Assembly: GCF_002453355.1 (NCBI RefSeq)
Contig: NZ_DKGQ01000043.1
Coordinates: 15,075-79,074, forward strand
Direction: 5' to 3'
Length of the DNA: 64,000 bases
Origin: Psychrobacter sp. UBA6766
Lineage (GTDB): Bacteria; Pseudomonadota; Gammaproteobacteria; Pseudomonadales; Moraxellaceae
Shown here one piece after another: positions 26,495 through 35,161 of the stretch (position 1 is the first letter of the stretch; the number at the start of each line of letters is the position of its first letter). Below the pieces are notes generated by a model. That model did not search any database, was not told the origin of the DNA, and saw nothing but the letters and a program-made list of their open reading frames with translations. A program made the position numbers and the translations under genes.

Positions 26495-26879
26495 GCCCGA
26501 ATCACTCTGCCGACTACTTGTAATAATGAAATCAGCAACACGTAAAAAATAATGACAATTAGTTTCAAATTACAAGGTAGATAACTGCTATAATTTAAAC
26601 CATAGTAGAATAGTGTGATTTATAGTAGTGTTATTGCTTTTTTATCTTTGTTGATTGATATTTGTTGGTAAATGTTCTTATGAAACAAGTAGTTACTTAA
26701 TTATTTACAATAATAACGTATTCACAGTAAAGTGAAATCATTTAACAAGAATTAGTGCTTATTTAGATACGTTTTATAAATAAAACTTATTATTGTATCT
26801 GCCCTCAGCCATTATAATTAAAGCAATACTTAAAATAATTGGCACTAAAAATAATTATATAATATTTAGGAGAGATATC
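26495..26879. other. miaA-hfq spacer, no gene seen
   Basis: AT-rich 385 bp with the predicted hfq promoter at 26,586 and a likely long hfq leader. An in-frame extension upstream of hfq (from 26,793) has no ribosome site and is non-coding in character. Confidence 0.5.
26586..26594 (+). promoter_or_regulatory. Extended -10 promoter of hfq
   Basis: TGCTATAAT is a perfect extended -10 element. Start near 26,601 would give a leader of about 280 nt before hfq, most of the miaA-hfq gap, long enough to be a site of Hfq self-regulation. Confidence 0.5.
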
Positions 26880-27422
26880 ATGTCAAAAGGACAAACTTTA
26901 CAAGATCCATTCTTGAATTCGCTGCGCAAAGATCGCATTCCTGTTTCTATTTTTCTAGTCAATGGCATTAAGCTTCAAGGTCAAATCGAATCATTTGATC
27001 AATATGTGGTTTTGTTAAAAAATACTGTGAGTCAAATGGTTTATAAACATGCCATCTCAACGGTTGTGCCAGCCCGTAATCCAAGAAGCAGTACAACGAC
27101 TGGTACTGGCACCCAAGCCTCAACTGGCGCAGTTGTTGGCTATCAAGGCGGCGGTATGAGTGGTGGCTTTGAACGTGGTAGCAATCTTGCCGGTAGCGGC
27201 GGTTTTGAAGAGCGTGGCTTTGCCAATCGTAGCGGATTTAACCGCGGTGGTTTTAGTCAAGGTCAAGATCGCGGTTTTGAGCGCGGTAGCTTCGGTCAAA
27301 GTCAAGACCGTGGCTTTGAACGCGGTGGCTTTGGTCAAGACCGTGGTTTTGAGACTTCTTCAGACAATCATGGATTTGAGAATAACTCAAACGATGACTC
27401 TGACGACAGTAGTAATCATTAA
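26880..27422 (+). CDS. hfq: RNA chaperone Hfq with long Gly-rich repetitive tail
   Basis: 180 residues from the ATG at 26,880-26,882, which has AGGAGAG 6 nt upstream. The first ~70 residues are a standard Sm/Hfq fold (SLRKDRIPVSIFLVNGIKLQG, then YKHAISTVVP), forming the hexameric ring that pairs small RNAs with mRNAs. Instead of the 30-residue tail of E. coli Hfq, about 110 residues follow, rich in Gly, Phe, Arg and Gln with near repeats of QDRGFERGGFGQ and ending acidic (NDDSDDSS). Long Gly-rich tails are known in Moraxellaceae Hfq. The DNA of the tail is itself repetitive (27,160-27,360). Closed by a terminator. Confidence 0.96.
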   Translation: MSKGQTLQDPFLNSLRKDRIPVSIFLVNGIKLQGQIESFDQYVVLLKNTVSQMVYKHAISTVVPARNPRSSTTTGTGTQASTGAVVGYQGGGMSGGFERGSNLAGSGGFEERGFANRSGFNRGGFSQGQDRGFERGSFGQSQDRGFERGGFGQDRGFETSSDNHGFENNSNDDSDDSSNH

Positions 27423-27485
27423 GTAGCGAAGCTTGATATCTGATGTATTAAGAGTATGTTATTAAACGTGATATTGATGATTAAG

Positions 27486-27510
27486 ACCTACTAATATAGT
27501 GGGTTTTTTT
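27486..27510 (+). terminator. Intrinsic terminator of hfq
   Basis: 7-bp stem ACCTACT / AGTGGGT with one G-U pair and loop AATAT, followed by a run of seven Ts. Confidence 0.8.
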
Positions 27511-27671
27511 GTATAAATAAACGTGCAATCTTTAAGCTAATATTTAATCATCGAGCGATGACGACAGTATAAACTAGGGTTTTGGTCTGTATTATTAATA
27601 TCTGCCATAGTATAGTAAAATGCTTCATTGATTCGCCGTAAATGTAGAACCACTGAATATAGAGCTAATGT

Positions 27672-28664
27672 ATGAGTAATCCCGAATGCAATTTAACCCA
27701 TAAACAATTTATTAGTACAGCTATCGAAGCGATTAATACCGAAATGGCGGCGCTAGAATTGTTAACGGAACAAATCGATGATAGATTTGCTCAAGCCTGC
27801 GATATTATCCTAGCCTGTCAAGGGCGCGTCGTGGTTACGGGAATGGGTAAGTCGGGTCTTATCGGGCGTAAAATAGCGGCGACTTTTGCCTCTACGGGCA
27901 CGCCAGCGTTTTTCATGCATCCTGGTGAAGCAGGGCATGGCGATTTGGGGATGTTGGTGCAGGGCGATGTCTTGCTTGCCATCTCAAACTCGGGTGAGTC
28001 CGATGAGATTAGAATGCTGCTACCTGTGGTTAAACGCTTGAATATTCCGCTGATTAGTATCAGTCGAGACAAGCGCGGAATGTTGCCGCAAGCGGCAGAC
28101 ATCGTTTTAACGCTGGGTAAATCGCAAGAAGCTTGTCCGCTCAATCTTGCCCCAACTTCTAGTACTACGGCGACTTTGGCATTGGGTGATGCGTTGGCAG
28201 TGGCTTTGGTTCATGCGCGTAATTTTACCTCAGAAGATTTTGCATTATCGCATCCTGCTGGCGCGTTAGGTCGGCAACTGCTGACGCGCGTTGAAGATTT
28301 GATGCATACTAATTCGGAAAACTTACCGCTTATCAATCAACAAGCGCCTTTGCAAGACGCTTTATTGACTATGTCTGCTGGACGTCTAGGTATGACGGTG
28401 GTCACTGATGACGAACAGAAAGTGGTTGGTGTATTTACTGACGGCGACTTGCGCCGCGGCTTAGAAAAAGGTATTGATTTAAAAACGCCCATGCGTGAGC
28501 TGATGGTCAGCAATCCGCGCCGCGTTAGTAAAAATATGCGCGCTTCAGATGCACTGAGTGTGATGAATGAAAATGGTATTAGCCAGCTGTTGATTATTGA
28601 TGAGGCAGAACGCTTGGAGGCCATCATCACAGTGCATGATTTATTAAAAGCCGGCGTAAAGTAA
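27672..28664 (+). CDS. kdsD: Arabinose-5-phosphate isomerase (KpsF/GutQ family)
   Basis: 330 residues. Converts ribulose 5-phosphate to arabinose 5-phosphate, the first committed step to Kdo of LPS. N-terminal SIS domain with VTGMGKSGLIGRKIAATFASTG (about residues 55-76), MHPGEAGHGDLGM, AISNSGESDE and an EACPLNLAPTSSTTATLALGD segment. Two CBS domains follow (about 205-330), with MTVVTDDEQKVVGVFTDGDLRRGL in the first. Sits upstream of kdsC and the lpt genes, with a 232-bp gap to kdsC. Confidence 0.95.
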   Translation: MSNPECNLTHKQFISTAIEAINTEMAALELLTEQIDDRFAQACDIILACQGRVVVTGMGKSGLIGRKIAATFASTGTPAFFMHPGEAGHGDLGMLVQGDVLLAISNSGESDEIRMLLPVVKRLNIPLISISRDKRGMLPQAADIVLTLGKSQEACPLNLAPTSSTTATLALGDALAVALVHARNFTSEDFALSHPAGALGRQLLTRVEDLMHTNSENLPLINQQAPLQDALLTMSAGRLGMTVVTDDEQKVVGVFTDGDLRRGLEKGIDLKTPMRELMVSNPRRVSKNMRASDALSVMNENGISQLLIIDEAERLEAIITVHDLLKAGVK

Positions 28665-28896
28665 GTACTCATTTAACGATTACTATAATAAAATTTATAT
28701 AGCCTATTCATTTCGAACTGATACAGAGTGCTGCTGATATAAATTTTACGCAGCGTCTGTCTGTGTAGACCCAACAAGCAAGGAAAAACTCTACCAGTAG
28801 CGCGTTTTTCTACTCATTTTACTTAATACTGACTATATTAATAAGTACCATATTAAAATAACCTTTGATAAGAAAGTACTTAACTAGAGAGCACTG

Positions 28897-29478
28897 ATGC
28901 AAGACTTAATAAAAAAAGCCGGACAAGTAAAACTATTGGTCATGGATGTCGATGGTATTTTGTCAAACGGTCAAATCATTTATGATGCCAATGGCATAGA
29001 GACCAAAGCCTTTTCCGTCCAGGATGGCGTAGGCGTTAAATCGTTGGCGCGTTACGGTATTTTAACCGCTATCATCACTGGTCGCAGCAGTCCTATGGTA
29101 GATAAACGCGCCTCTGAGATAGGCGTGGATTATATCGTCCAAGGCCGTGATGATAAGCTTATCGCCCTAAATGAGTTATTGGCGACGCTTGATCCAGCGC
29201 TCAATATCACCACTGCCGACTGTGCTTATATGGGCGATGATTTGCCCGATATTAAAGCAATGCAAACGGTAGGCTTTGCTCCTACCGTTCCAAACGCTCA
29301 TCCAGAAGTCATAAAACGCAGCCATATGGTAACCACGCGTGCTGGCGGTACAGGCGCTGTACGTGAAATATGTGATTTGATTTTAAAAGGTCATGGTCAT
29401 TATCAAGACTTTATAGCGCAATATACGCTTGATGCCGCAAAAGCTGATGAAGAAAAACTTGAGGATAACTGGTCGTGA
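28897..29478 (+). CDS. kdsC: 3-deoxy-D-manno-octulosonate 8-phosphate phosphatase
   Basis: 193 residues. HAD-superfamily phosphatase that frees Kdo from Kdo 8-phosphate in the cytosol. The nucleophile motif is LLVMDVDGILSNGQI (Asp near residue 19), then AIITGRSSPMVDKRASEIG (motif II) and MGDDLPDIKAMQTVG (motif IV). It lacks a cap domain, as expected for this tetrameric subclass. Stop overlaps the lptC GTG start by 4 nt, so translation is coupled to lptC. Confidence 0.95.
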   Translation: MQDLIKKAGQVKLLVMDVDGILSNGQIIYDANGIETKAFSVQDGVGVKSLARYGILTAIITGRSSPMVDKRASEIGVDYIVQGRDDKLIALNELLATLDPALNITTADCAYMGDDLPDIKAMQTVGFAPTVPNAHPEVIKRSHMVTTRAGGTGAVREICDLILKGHGHYQDFIAQYTLDAAKADEEKLEDNWS

Positions 29479-30059
29479 ATACTCGTGTTTTAATAATCCT
29501 GGCGTTGGTTATCGCTATCATTGCTGGCTGGTTTTTTAAGCAGCAGGGAGAAGTCACACCGCCGGTTAGCATTAAACCGACTGATGTGGATTATGAAGCG
29601 ACAGACATTAAGGCGGTTCAGACCAATGAAAAAGGTGAAACCGAGTACGAGCTAAATGCTGAATCATTGACACATAATCCTGTAACCAATAAGGATGAGA
29701 TGAAAGGCATCACGATGAATTGGGAGCCGTCAGACGAGCAGCGTTATCGTATCGAAGCGGGCAGCGCTGCTATCAGTCAACAGACAGGTGACATGAGCTT
29801 AGCAGGCGGTTTTTCTTTAATTAGTGAAGGGAAAGCAGGCGAGTCAGATATTGAGCCGATTAAAGTGACGGGCAGCACATTAAAAGGTAATACCAAATCA
29901 GGTCAAGTCTATAGTGATGAGCCAGTCAAAGTTGAACAAGGCATGAATCGTTTTGAGGCGTCGAGCATGACTGCTAACCTTGAAACAGGCGACTATGAAT
30001 TTGGTCAAGTTGCCGTCGCTTTTACGCCAGCGAAACGCCAAGATAAAGCCTTGTTTTAA
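29475..30059 (+). CDS. lptC: LPS export periplasmic/inner-membrane protein LptC
   Basis: 194 residues starting with GTG at 29,475, overlapping the kdsC stop. One N-terminal membrane anchor (VLIILALVIAIIAGWFF) and a periplasmic beta-jellyroll of the LptC/OstA type (QTNEKGETEYELNAES, GAAISQQTGDMSLAGGF-like repeats). It bridges the LptB2FG transporter to LptA. Sequence identity within this family is low; the anchor, size and position between kdsC and lptA support the call. Confidence 0.9.
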   Translation: MNTRVLIILALVIAIIAGWFFKQQGEVTPPVSIKPTDVDYEATDIKAVQTNEKGETEYELNAESLTHNPVTNKDEMKGITMNWEPSDEQRYRIEAGSAAISQQTGDMSLAGGFSLISEGKAGESDIEPIKVTGSTLKGNTKSGQVYSDEPVKVEQGMNRFEASSMTANLETGDYEFGQVAVAFTPAKRQDKALF

Positions 30060-30196
30060 TATTGCTCTAAGCTTTAATATAAGCCTAATTTATAAAATTG
30101 GTCTAAGTGTTAACATTATCATGATGACAGTATTCTTTTTAGTCTTTATATCGATATTAAAATCTTCAAAAGCAGCACCTAGCAGGAAGTTTGCAA

Positions 30197-30799
30197 ATGC
30201 CACTACCCATAATGACACGAGTATTTTTTATGAAATCCAATTTCTTGCCTACTTTACGCTTGCTACCGACGCGCTCTATTCAAGTAACTCTCGGATTGCG
30301 AACATTGCCGATGGTAATGCTGCTAGCCTTGCCACTATATAGTCATGCCTTACCATCAGATGCCAATCAGCCCATTAAGCTGTTGGCTGATAAGGCAACT
30401 TATAGTGAGCGGTCAGGAATTACCAGCTATTCAGGTACGGTAGTGATTACGCAAGGGACGTTTAAAATGACCGCTGATAATATCACGGTCAATCTATCAC
30501 AGGGTCGCAGTATCAATTCGGCCGTCGCAACTGGTCGTCCCGCAACCATGCAACAGGTGGTGACGCAAGAAAAAGGCTTGGCAAAAGGTCAGGCAAATAA
30601 GATTGATTATAATGCCGTCACGGGAATCGTTACACTCACTGGTAATGCAAAATTGGTACAAAATGGCGCAAGTTTTGCGGGGAATGTCATTCGTTACAGC
30701 TTAAAAGCGGGCGATGTTGAAGCAACGGCTGGTGGCAGTCAACGCGTAGAGTTGGTCTTCCCGCCTAACAACAGCACCGATAGAAGCAGCTTACGCTAA
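30197..30799 (+). CDS. lptA: LPS transport periplasmic protein LptA
   Basis: About 200 residues. Start is uncertain: the ATG at 30,197 has AGGAAG 8 nt upstream, while an ATG at 30,230 (MKSNFLPTLRLL) gives a more usual signal-peptide length but a weaker ribosome site. Both feed a hydrophobic run (LPMVMLLALPLY) and cleavage after SHA. The mature OstA-like jellyroll has ADKATYSERSGITSYSGTVVITQGTFKMTADNITV and a ANKIDYNAVTGIVTLTGNAKL repeat. LptA polymerises into the periplasmic bridge carrying LPS to LptD. A 131-bp gap separates it from lptC. Confidence 0.9.
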   Translation: MPLPIMTRVFFMKSNFLPTLRLLPTRSIQVTLGLRTLPMVMLLALPLYSHALPSDANQPIKLLADKATYSERSGITSYSGTVVITQGTFKMTADNITVNLSQGRSINSAVATGRPATMQQVVTQEKGLAKGQANKIDYNAVTGIVTLTGNAKLVQNGASFAGNVIRYSLKAGDVEATAGGSQRVELVFPPNNSTDRSSLR

Positions 30800-30886
30800 G
30801 CTAATTGTCTTTTGATATATAAGCAGTTAGGTAATCTGTACTAATACCAGAATTTTGCAACTTTAACAGTAAGTGATGGGTCAGCG

Positions 30887-31687
30887 ATGAGCGAGATTGA
30901 AAATAATGTTCTTAATAATAATGAGTTTAGCAATGATGCTGTAGCGTCAATGAATCACTCTGTCGCCCGTTTAACGATGCAAAATTTAGGCAAACGCTAC
31001 GGTAAACGCTGGGTGGTGAAAGACGTTTCATTTTCCGTTGATCAGGGACAAGTTGTTGGGTTGCTGGGACCAAACGGTGCGGGTAAAACCACCAGTTTTT
31101 ATATGGTGGTAGGGCTGGTCAATATGGACAAAGGCCGTGTTACCTTAGGAAAAATGGACTTATCAAAATACGCCATGCATGAGCGCGCGCGCGCTGGTAT
31201 TGGCTATTTGCCGCAGGAAGCCTCTATTTTTCGCAAATTATCAATTGAAGATAATATTTTAGCTATCTTGCAAACTCGAAAAGAATTAAATGCGTCTGAG
31301 CAGCGCCAAGAGCTTGAAAAATTGATCGGCGAGTTCCATTTAGAGCATGTGCGCAAATCTCTTGGTATGAGTGTTTCAGGCGGTGAGCGCCGCCGCTGTG
31401 AGATTGCGCGCGCGTTGGCGGCCGACCCAAAGTTCATTTTATTGGATGAGCCTTTTGCTGGTGTCGACCCTATCTCTGTTGGGGATATTAAAGACGTAAT
31501 TTTAACCCTAAAAAATCGCGGTATCGGTGTACTCATCACCGACCATAACGTGCGTGACACCTTAGCCATTTGTGAAAAAGCCTATATCGTCTCAGAAGGC
31601 GCTATCATTGCTGAAGGTACCTCATCTGAAGTATTAGACAATGAATTGGTAAAATCTGTCTATCTCGGTAAAGACTTTCAGGTATAA
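30887..31687 (+). CDS. lptB: LPS export ABC transporter ATP-binding protein LptB
   Basis: 266 residues. The ATPase that powers extraction of LPS from the inner membrane with LptF/LptG. Walker A GPNGAGKTT at residues 61-69, Q-loop YLPQEASIFRKL, signature VSGGERRRCEIARAL, Walker B FILLDEPFAGVDPI and switch ITDHNVRDT are all present and characteristic of LptB. About 25 residues precede the domain compared with E. coli; an ATG at codon 22 may be the real start. rpoN, which often follows lptB, is not here; radA comes next after about 310 bp. Confidence 0.95.
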   Translation: MSEIENNVLNNNEFSNDAVASMNHSVARLTMQNLGKRYGKRWVVKDVSFSVDQGQVVGLLGPNGAGKTTSFYMVVGLVNMDKGRVTLGKMDLSKYAMHERARAGIGYLPQEASIFRKLSIEDNILAILQTRKELNASEQRQELEKLIGEFHLEHVRKSLGMSVSGGERRRCEIARALAADPKFILLDEPFAGVDPISVGDIKDVILTLKNRGIGVLITDHNVRDTLAICEKAYIVSEGAIIAEGTSSEVLDNELVKSVYLGKDFQV

Positions 31688-31998
31688 AGAACTTCACGGT
31701 TTAATAAATCACTATTTTGAAAGGCATTGTTTTGTAAGGCATTATTTTCTTTATCCTCATCCGTATTTTTGGCCAAATATTTCGTCGTTTTGTATCGTGC
31801 AACTGATATTTGGCTAGTATCTTTTACAAACACACTTTTGCAAATCCAGACTTCTGTAAATCCAGACTGCTATAAAGTACGGCCTGATTTTACAGGCTGA
31901 TATATCCTTTTTATTATTCTTACATTAAAGCGCTCACAGAGCATTATAAAAATCTATTTATTATTCTTGATTGATCATCTGAATAAGGCTCATACGTT
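31688..31998. other. lptB-radA spacer, no gene seen
   Basis: 311 bp of AT-rich sequence with repeated TTTGTA-like words and no supported frame, RNA or terminator hairpin. Confidence 0.5.
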
Positions 31999-33435
31999 AT
32001 GGCAAAAAATAAAAGCAGTTATGTCTGTCAGAGCTGCGGTGCGCACTTTGGCAAGTGGGCAGGACAGTGTACAGACTGCGGCGAATGGAACAGTTTGGTT
32101 GAAGCGCCAAATGTCAGTATGCCGCACCATAACAAAAATACGGTAAAACCCAATGCCAGCCGCGCCGTTTCTCGAAGTACAGGAACGACCGCTGGCAACT
32201 ACTCAGGAACGCATAGTGCGGTCATGCCGCTAAATGCGGTAAGTGTAACACTAGATACACGCCTGCCGACGGGCATTAGCGAATTTGATCGGGTCTTAGG
32301 CGGAGGGCTGGTTGCCGGTTCTGTCGTTTTGATCGGCGGTGACCCTGGTATTGGTAAATCAACGATTCTTTTACAGACAGCGACTAATATGGCGAGGGCT
32401 GATTCGCTAGCAGGAAGCGCGCTGTATGTAACAGGTGAGGAGTCTCTTGCACAGGTGGCGATGCGCGCCAAGCGCTTAGATTTACCAGCGGATAGGTTGC
32501 GCGTCCTTGCTGAAACCAACGTTGAAACGATTTGTGCTGCCTTGACTCAAGAGCAGCCTGCAATTGCTATTATTGACTCGATTCAGACCATTTATACCGA
32601 TGCGATCAATTCAGCACCAGGCGGCGTCAGTCAAATTCGAGAATCGGCGGCTATTTTGACCCGCTATGCCAAGCAAACTGGCACGGCGCTATTCTTAGTA
32701 GGACATGTGACCAAAGAAGGAACGCTGGCAGGGCCACGCGTGCTTGAGCACATGGTCGATACGGTTTTATATTTTGAAGGTCAGTCCGATTCACGTTTTC
32801 GCATGATACGGGCGGTAAAAAACCGTTTTGGCGCGGTTAATGAATTGGGCATTTTTGGTATGACAGATATGGGACTAAAAGAAGTGGCCAATCCGTCAGC
32901 GATATTTTTAAGTCGTTATGACAAGCCCGTAGCGGGTTCTGTAGTGATGGTAAGCCGTGAAGGCACTAGACCCCTGCTGGTCGAAGTACAAGCCTTGGTT
33001 GATGACTCACAAGGTTCACCAAGACGTATGGCCTTAGGATTGGACTTTCAGCGACTATCAATGCTTCTGGCGGTCATGCATCGTCACGGCGGCATTCATA
33101 CAAGCGGCCAAGATGTATATGTTAACGTCGTCGGTGGCGTTAAAGTCATTGAAACAGGGTCTGATTTGGCCGTGCTATTGGCTTGTGCCTCTAGTATTAA
33201 AGAAAAGCCTTTGCCATCATCACTTGCTGTCTTTGGTGAAGTCGGCTTATCTGGTGAGATTCGCCCTGTTCCTAACGGGCAAGAACGTCTAAAAGAAGCG
33301 ATGAAACACGGCTTTAAACACGCAATTATCCCTAAAGCCAATGCCCCTGCTAAAGATTCGCCGCAGTTTAAAGGCATCAATGTTATTGCGGTTGAACGTC
33401 TGGATGATGCGATTGAAAGCGCTTTTGAGTTATAG
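31999..33435 (+). CDS. radA: DNA repair protein RadA (Sms)
   Basis: 478 residues. RecA-like branch-migration helicase in recombination. N-terminal C4 zinc finger (CQSCGAHFGKW...CTDCGEW, residues ~9-30), then Walker A GGDPGIGKSTIL near residue 114, the RadA-specific KNRFG (VKNRFGAVNELGIF) near residue 274, and a C-terminal Lon-protease-like domain lacking proteolysis (VYVNVVGGVKVIETGSDLAVLLA). A Ser/Thr/Asn-rich stretch follows the finger. Closed by a strong terminator shared with rlpA. Confidence 0.96.
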   Translation: MAKNKSSYVCQSCGAHFGKWAGQCTDCGEWNSLVEAPNVSMPHHNKNTVKPNASRAVSRSTGTTAGNYSGTHSAVMPLNAVSVTLDTRLPTGISEFDRVLGGGLVAGSVVLIGGDPGIGKSTILLQTATNMARADSLAGSALYVTGEESLAQVAMRAKRLDLPADRLRVLAETNVETICAALTQEQPAIAIIDSIQTIYTDAINSAPGGVSQIRESAAILTRYAKQTGTALFLVGHVTKEGTLAGPRVLEHMVDTVLYFEGQSDSRFRMIRAVKNRFGAVNELGIFGMTDMGLKEVANPSAIFLSRYDKPVAGSVVMVSREGTRPLLVEVQALVDDSQGSPRRMALGLDFQRLSMLLAVMHRHGGIHTSGQDVYVNVVGGVKVIETGSDLAVLLACASSIKEKPLPSSLAVFGEVGLSGEIRPVPNGQERLKEAMKHGFKHAIIPKANAPAKDSPQFKGINVIAVERLDDAIESAFEL

Positions 33436-33482
33436 TTTTCAAAAGCAGTGCAGTATTAACTATTAACTATTAAACGTAAAAG

Positions 33483-33518
33483 AAAGCGCCTAACTTGAAA
33501 GAGTTAGGCGCTTTTTTT
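33483..33518. terminator. Bidirectional terminator between radA and rlpA
   Basis: Perfect 13-bp stem AAAGCGCCTAACT / AGTTAGGCGCTTT with a 6-nt loop and a T-run. Confidence 0.92.
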
Positions 33519-33594
33519 AAAACTAAGGTTAAGCCGTTTTTTGATACGAAACCGTTAAAGGTTTAAACCGCGAGTGGTCTAAAACGTTAATGGT

Positions 33595-34215
33595 TTAAGA
33601 GGCTGGGCCTGAAACACGCTCAATAGACACGTTTCCCACACCTTTATTAGTAATACCAAGCTGCTTGGCAGCACCATATGACAAATCCATCACGCGATTA
33701 CCATGAAATGGACCGCGATCGTTGACTTTAACGACGACACTTTTACCATTGGTTTTATTGGTGACTTTAACGTAGCAGTTTAATGGTAGCGAGCGGTGAG
33801 CAGCAGTTAAGCCGTTCATATCAAAGGTCTCACCGCTAGCGGTTTTACGGCCATGAAACTGACGACCATACCAAGAAGCTAAGCCGGTTTGCTTAAACTT
33901 ACTCACAGAGTTAGATGCTACTGCGGTTAGACGCTCTAAAACATCTTCGTCATTAGACACTTGTGCGGTATCACTGGCGAGCAGTGAGCTGCTAAGCGCC
34001 AATGAAGTAGGCTGACGGGCAGATTTAACTAAGCTTGATGCGCCGTCATGTTGACGACTGAGTTCACCGAGTACACGGTCGATATGGGAGGCGTTATCTT
34101 GCGAAATCATTGCAAGAGAGGTTTTGGATTCTACAGCATTTGCATTAGTAGCGATTGCAGAGCCGGCAAATAAAACTGCTGACATTGTCAGTAAACCAGA
34201 TAAACGCTTATTCAT
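33595..34215 (-). CDS. RlpA-like double-psi beta-barrel protein (septal/peptidoglycan)
   Basis: 206 residues from the ATG at 34,213-34,215 (GAGG upstream); an in-frame extension of 15 residues lacks a ribosome site. Signal peptide MNKRLSGLLTMSAVLFAGSAIA ending NANA. No lipobox Cys is seen, unlike classical RlpA lipoproteins. The double-psi barrel (about 115-200) has GLASWYGRQFHGRKTASGE and VVKVNDRGPFHGNRVMDLSYGAA, holding the catalytic Asp and the DRGPF motif of RlpA lytic transglycosylases. No SPOR domain follows. Likely cleaves naked glycan or binds it in the periplasm. Confidence 0.85.
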   Translation of the reverse strand: MNKRLSGLLTMSAVLFAGSAIATNANAVESKTSLAMISQDNASHIDRVLGELSRQHDGASSLVKSARQPTSLALSSSLLASDTAQVSNDEDVLERLTAVASNSVSKFKQTGLASWYGRQFHGRKTASGETFDMNGLTAAHRSLPLNCYVKVTNKTNGKSVVVKVNDRGPFHGNRVMDLSYGAAKQLGITNKGVGNVSIERVSGPAS

Positions 34216-35161
34216 AAATACCTCTATAGCATATACATTAGAACCTAACTCTAAAAACATCTTAGAGAGAGCGAGACAGTATTAGACCACTCTAACAGTA
34301 TCGCAAACTCTAAAGCCTCTTGATCATCTACATTTCTCATCACGATGATCATAAATATGGGCTTTTTTAAGCTCTAATATATGGTAATTTTTTATTTCAT
34401 CGTCATAAGAGTGGACGTTTATACTTAACTGACCACACTCCTATGACACGCTCAAATGATAGTTAACAATAGTAATTAAACAACTAAAATAGGGTAATAC
34501 TAACTGCTAAAGGACTTTTTCACATTGCTAAATTAATAAAGGGTTTAAAGTGTGTTGCGTATTTCTTTGTTATTAAACCGTTAATTAAGTAGTGCCTTTG
34601 AAAGTCAAGAATCTACAATTCGCTAACTATACGGATAAGCTACAACTGCAATATAATTAAATGATATCTTTCTTAGTAGCTATGTACGGGTTATGTATCA
34701 AACTACAATAAAACGAGGGTAACGCAATTAATTGTAAAAAACAAGAAGTAAAACCTAACAGTACTAATCGGTCATTAATAATGCTTTGTTAGTGATAAGA
34801 TATGGATATCAAGGAAAAAATATTATTAAAACAATAACTTATGAATAACTCAAGATTGAATAATTAAGGTTTTAACAGCAATCTGGGTGAAATTAATGAC
34901 AAACTAAAAAGCGTTAAAAGAGGAGATATTCATTTAATTTTAGATGTTTCGCTGTTACGTTCGATTACCTAGCACAGCGCATTTTTCTCAAATTCTTAGG
35001 CAAATTTGCTAACGTATGATTTTATAAACGACTATATAGGGTGGTTATATGACTATTTCAACCCAAATTTATGACATTTATTGAGCCGAATCCTTGCCAT
35101 ATAAGTCTATCTTTTAAGCCAATTAGTCCCTGCAGAAAGGCATTTGCAACAAGGAGATGCT
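34216..35161. other. Long AT-rich non-coding stretch upstream of rlpA
   Basis: 946 bp with no supported gene on either strand. Two perfect or near-perfect inverted repeats are seen near the rlpA side: TTGATCATC/GATGATCA (about 34,320-34,352), and TCATAAGAGTGG with CCACACTCCTATGA (about 34,402-34,446). Neither has a T-run. The rest is very AT-rich and may be a gene remnant, a long leader or a spacer. Confidence 0.5.

Noticed and set aside
27120..27338. Antisense frame over the hfq tail
   Set aside because: Low-complexity mirror of the Gly-rich repeats; no start signal.
29980..30342. 120-codon frame between lptC and lptA
   Set aside because: Overlaps both genes out of frame, with hydrophobic low-complexity content; a shadow.
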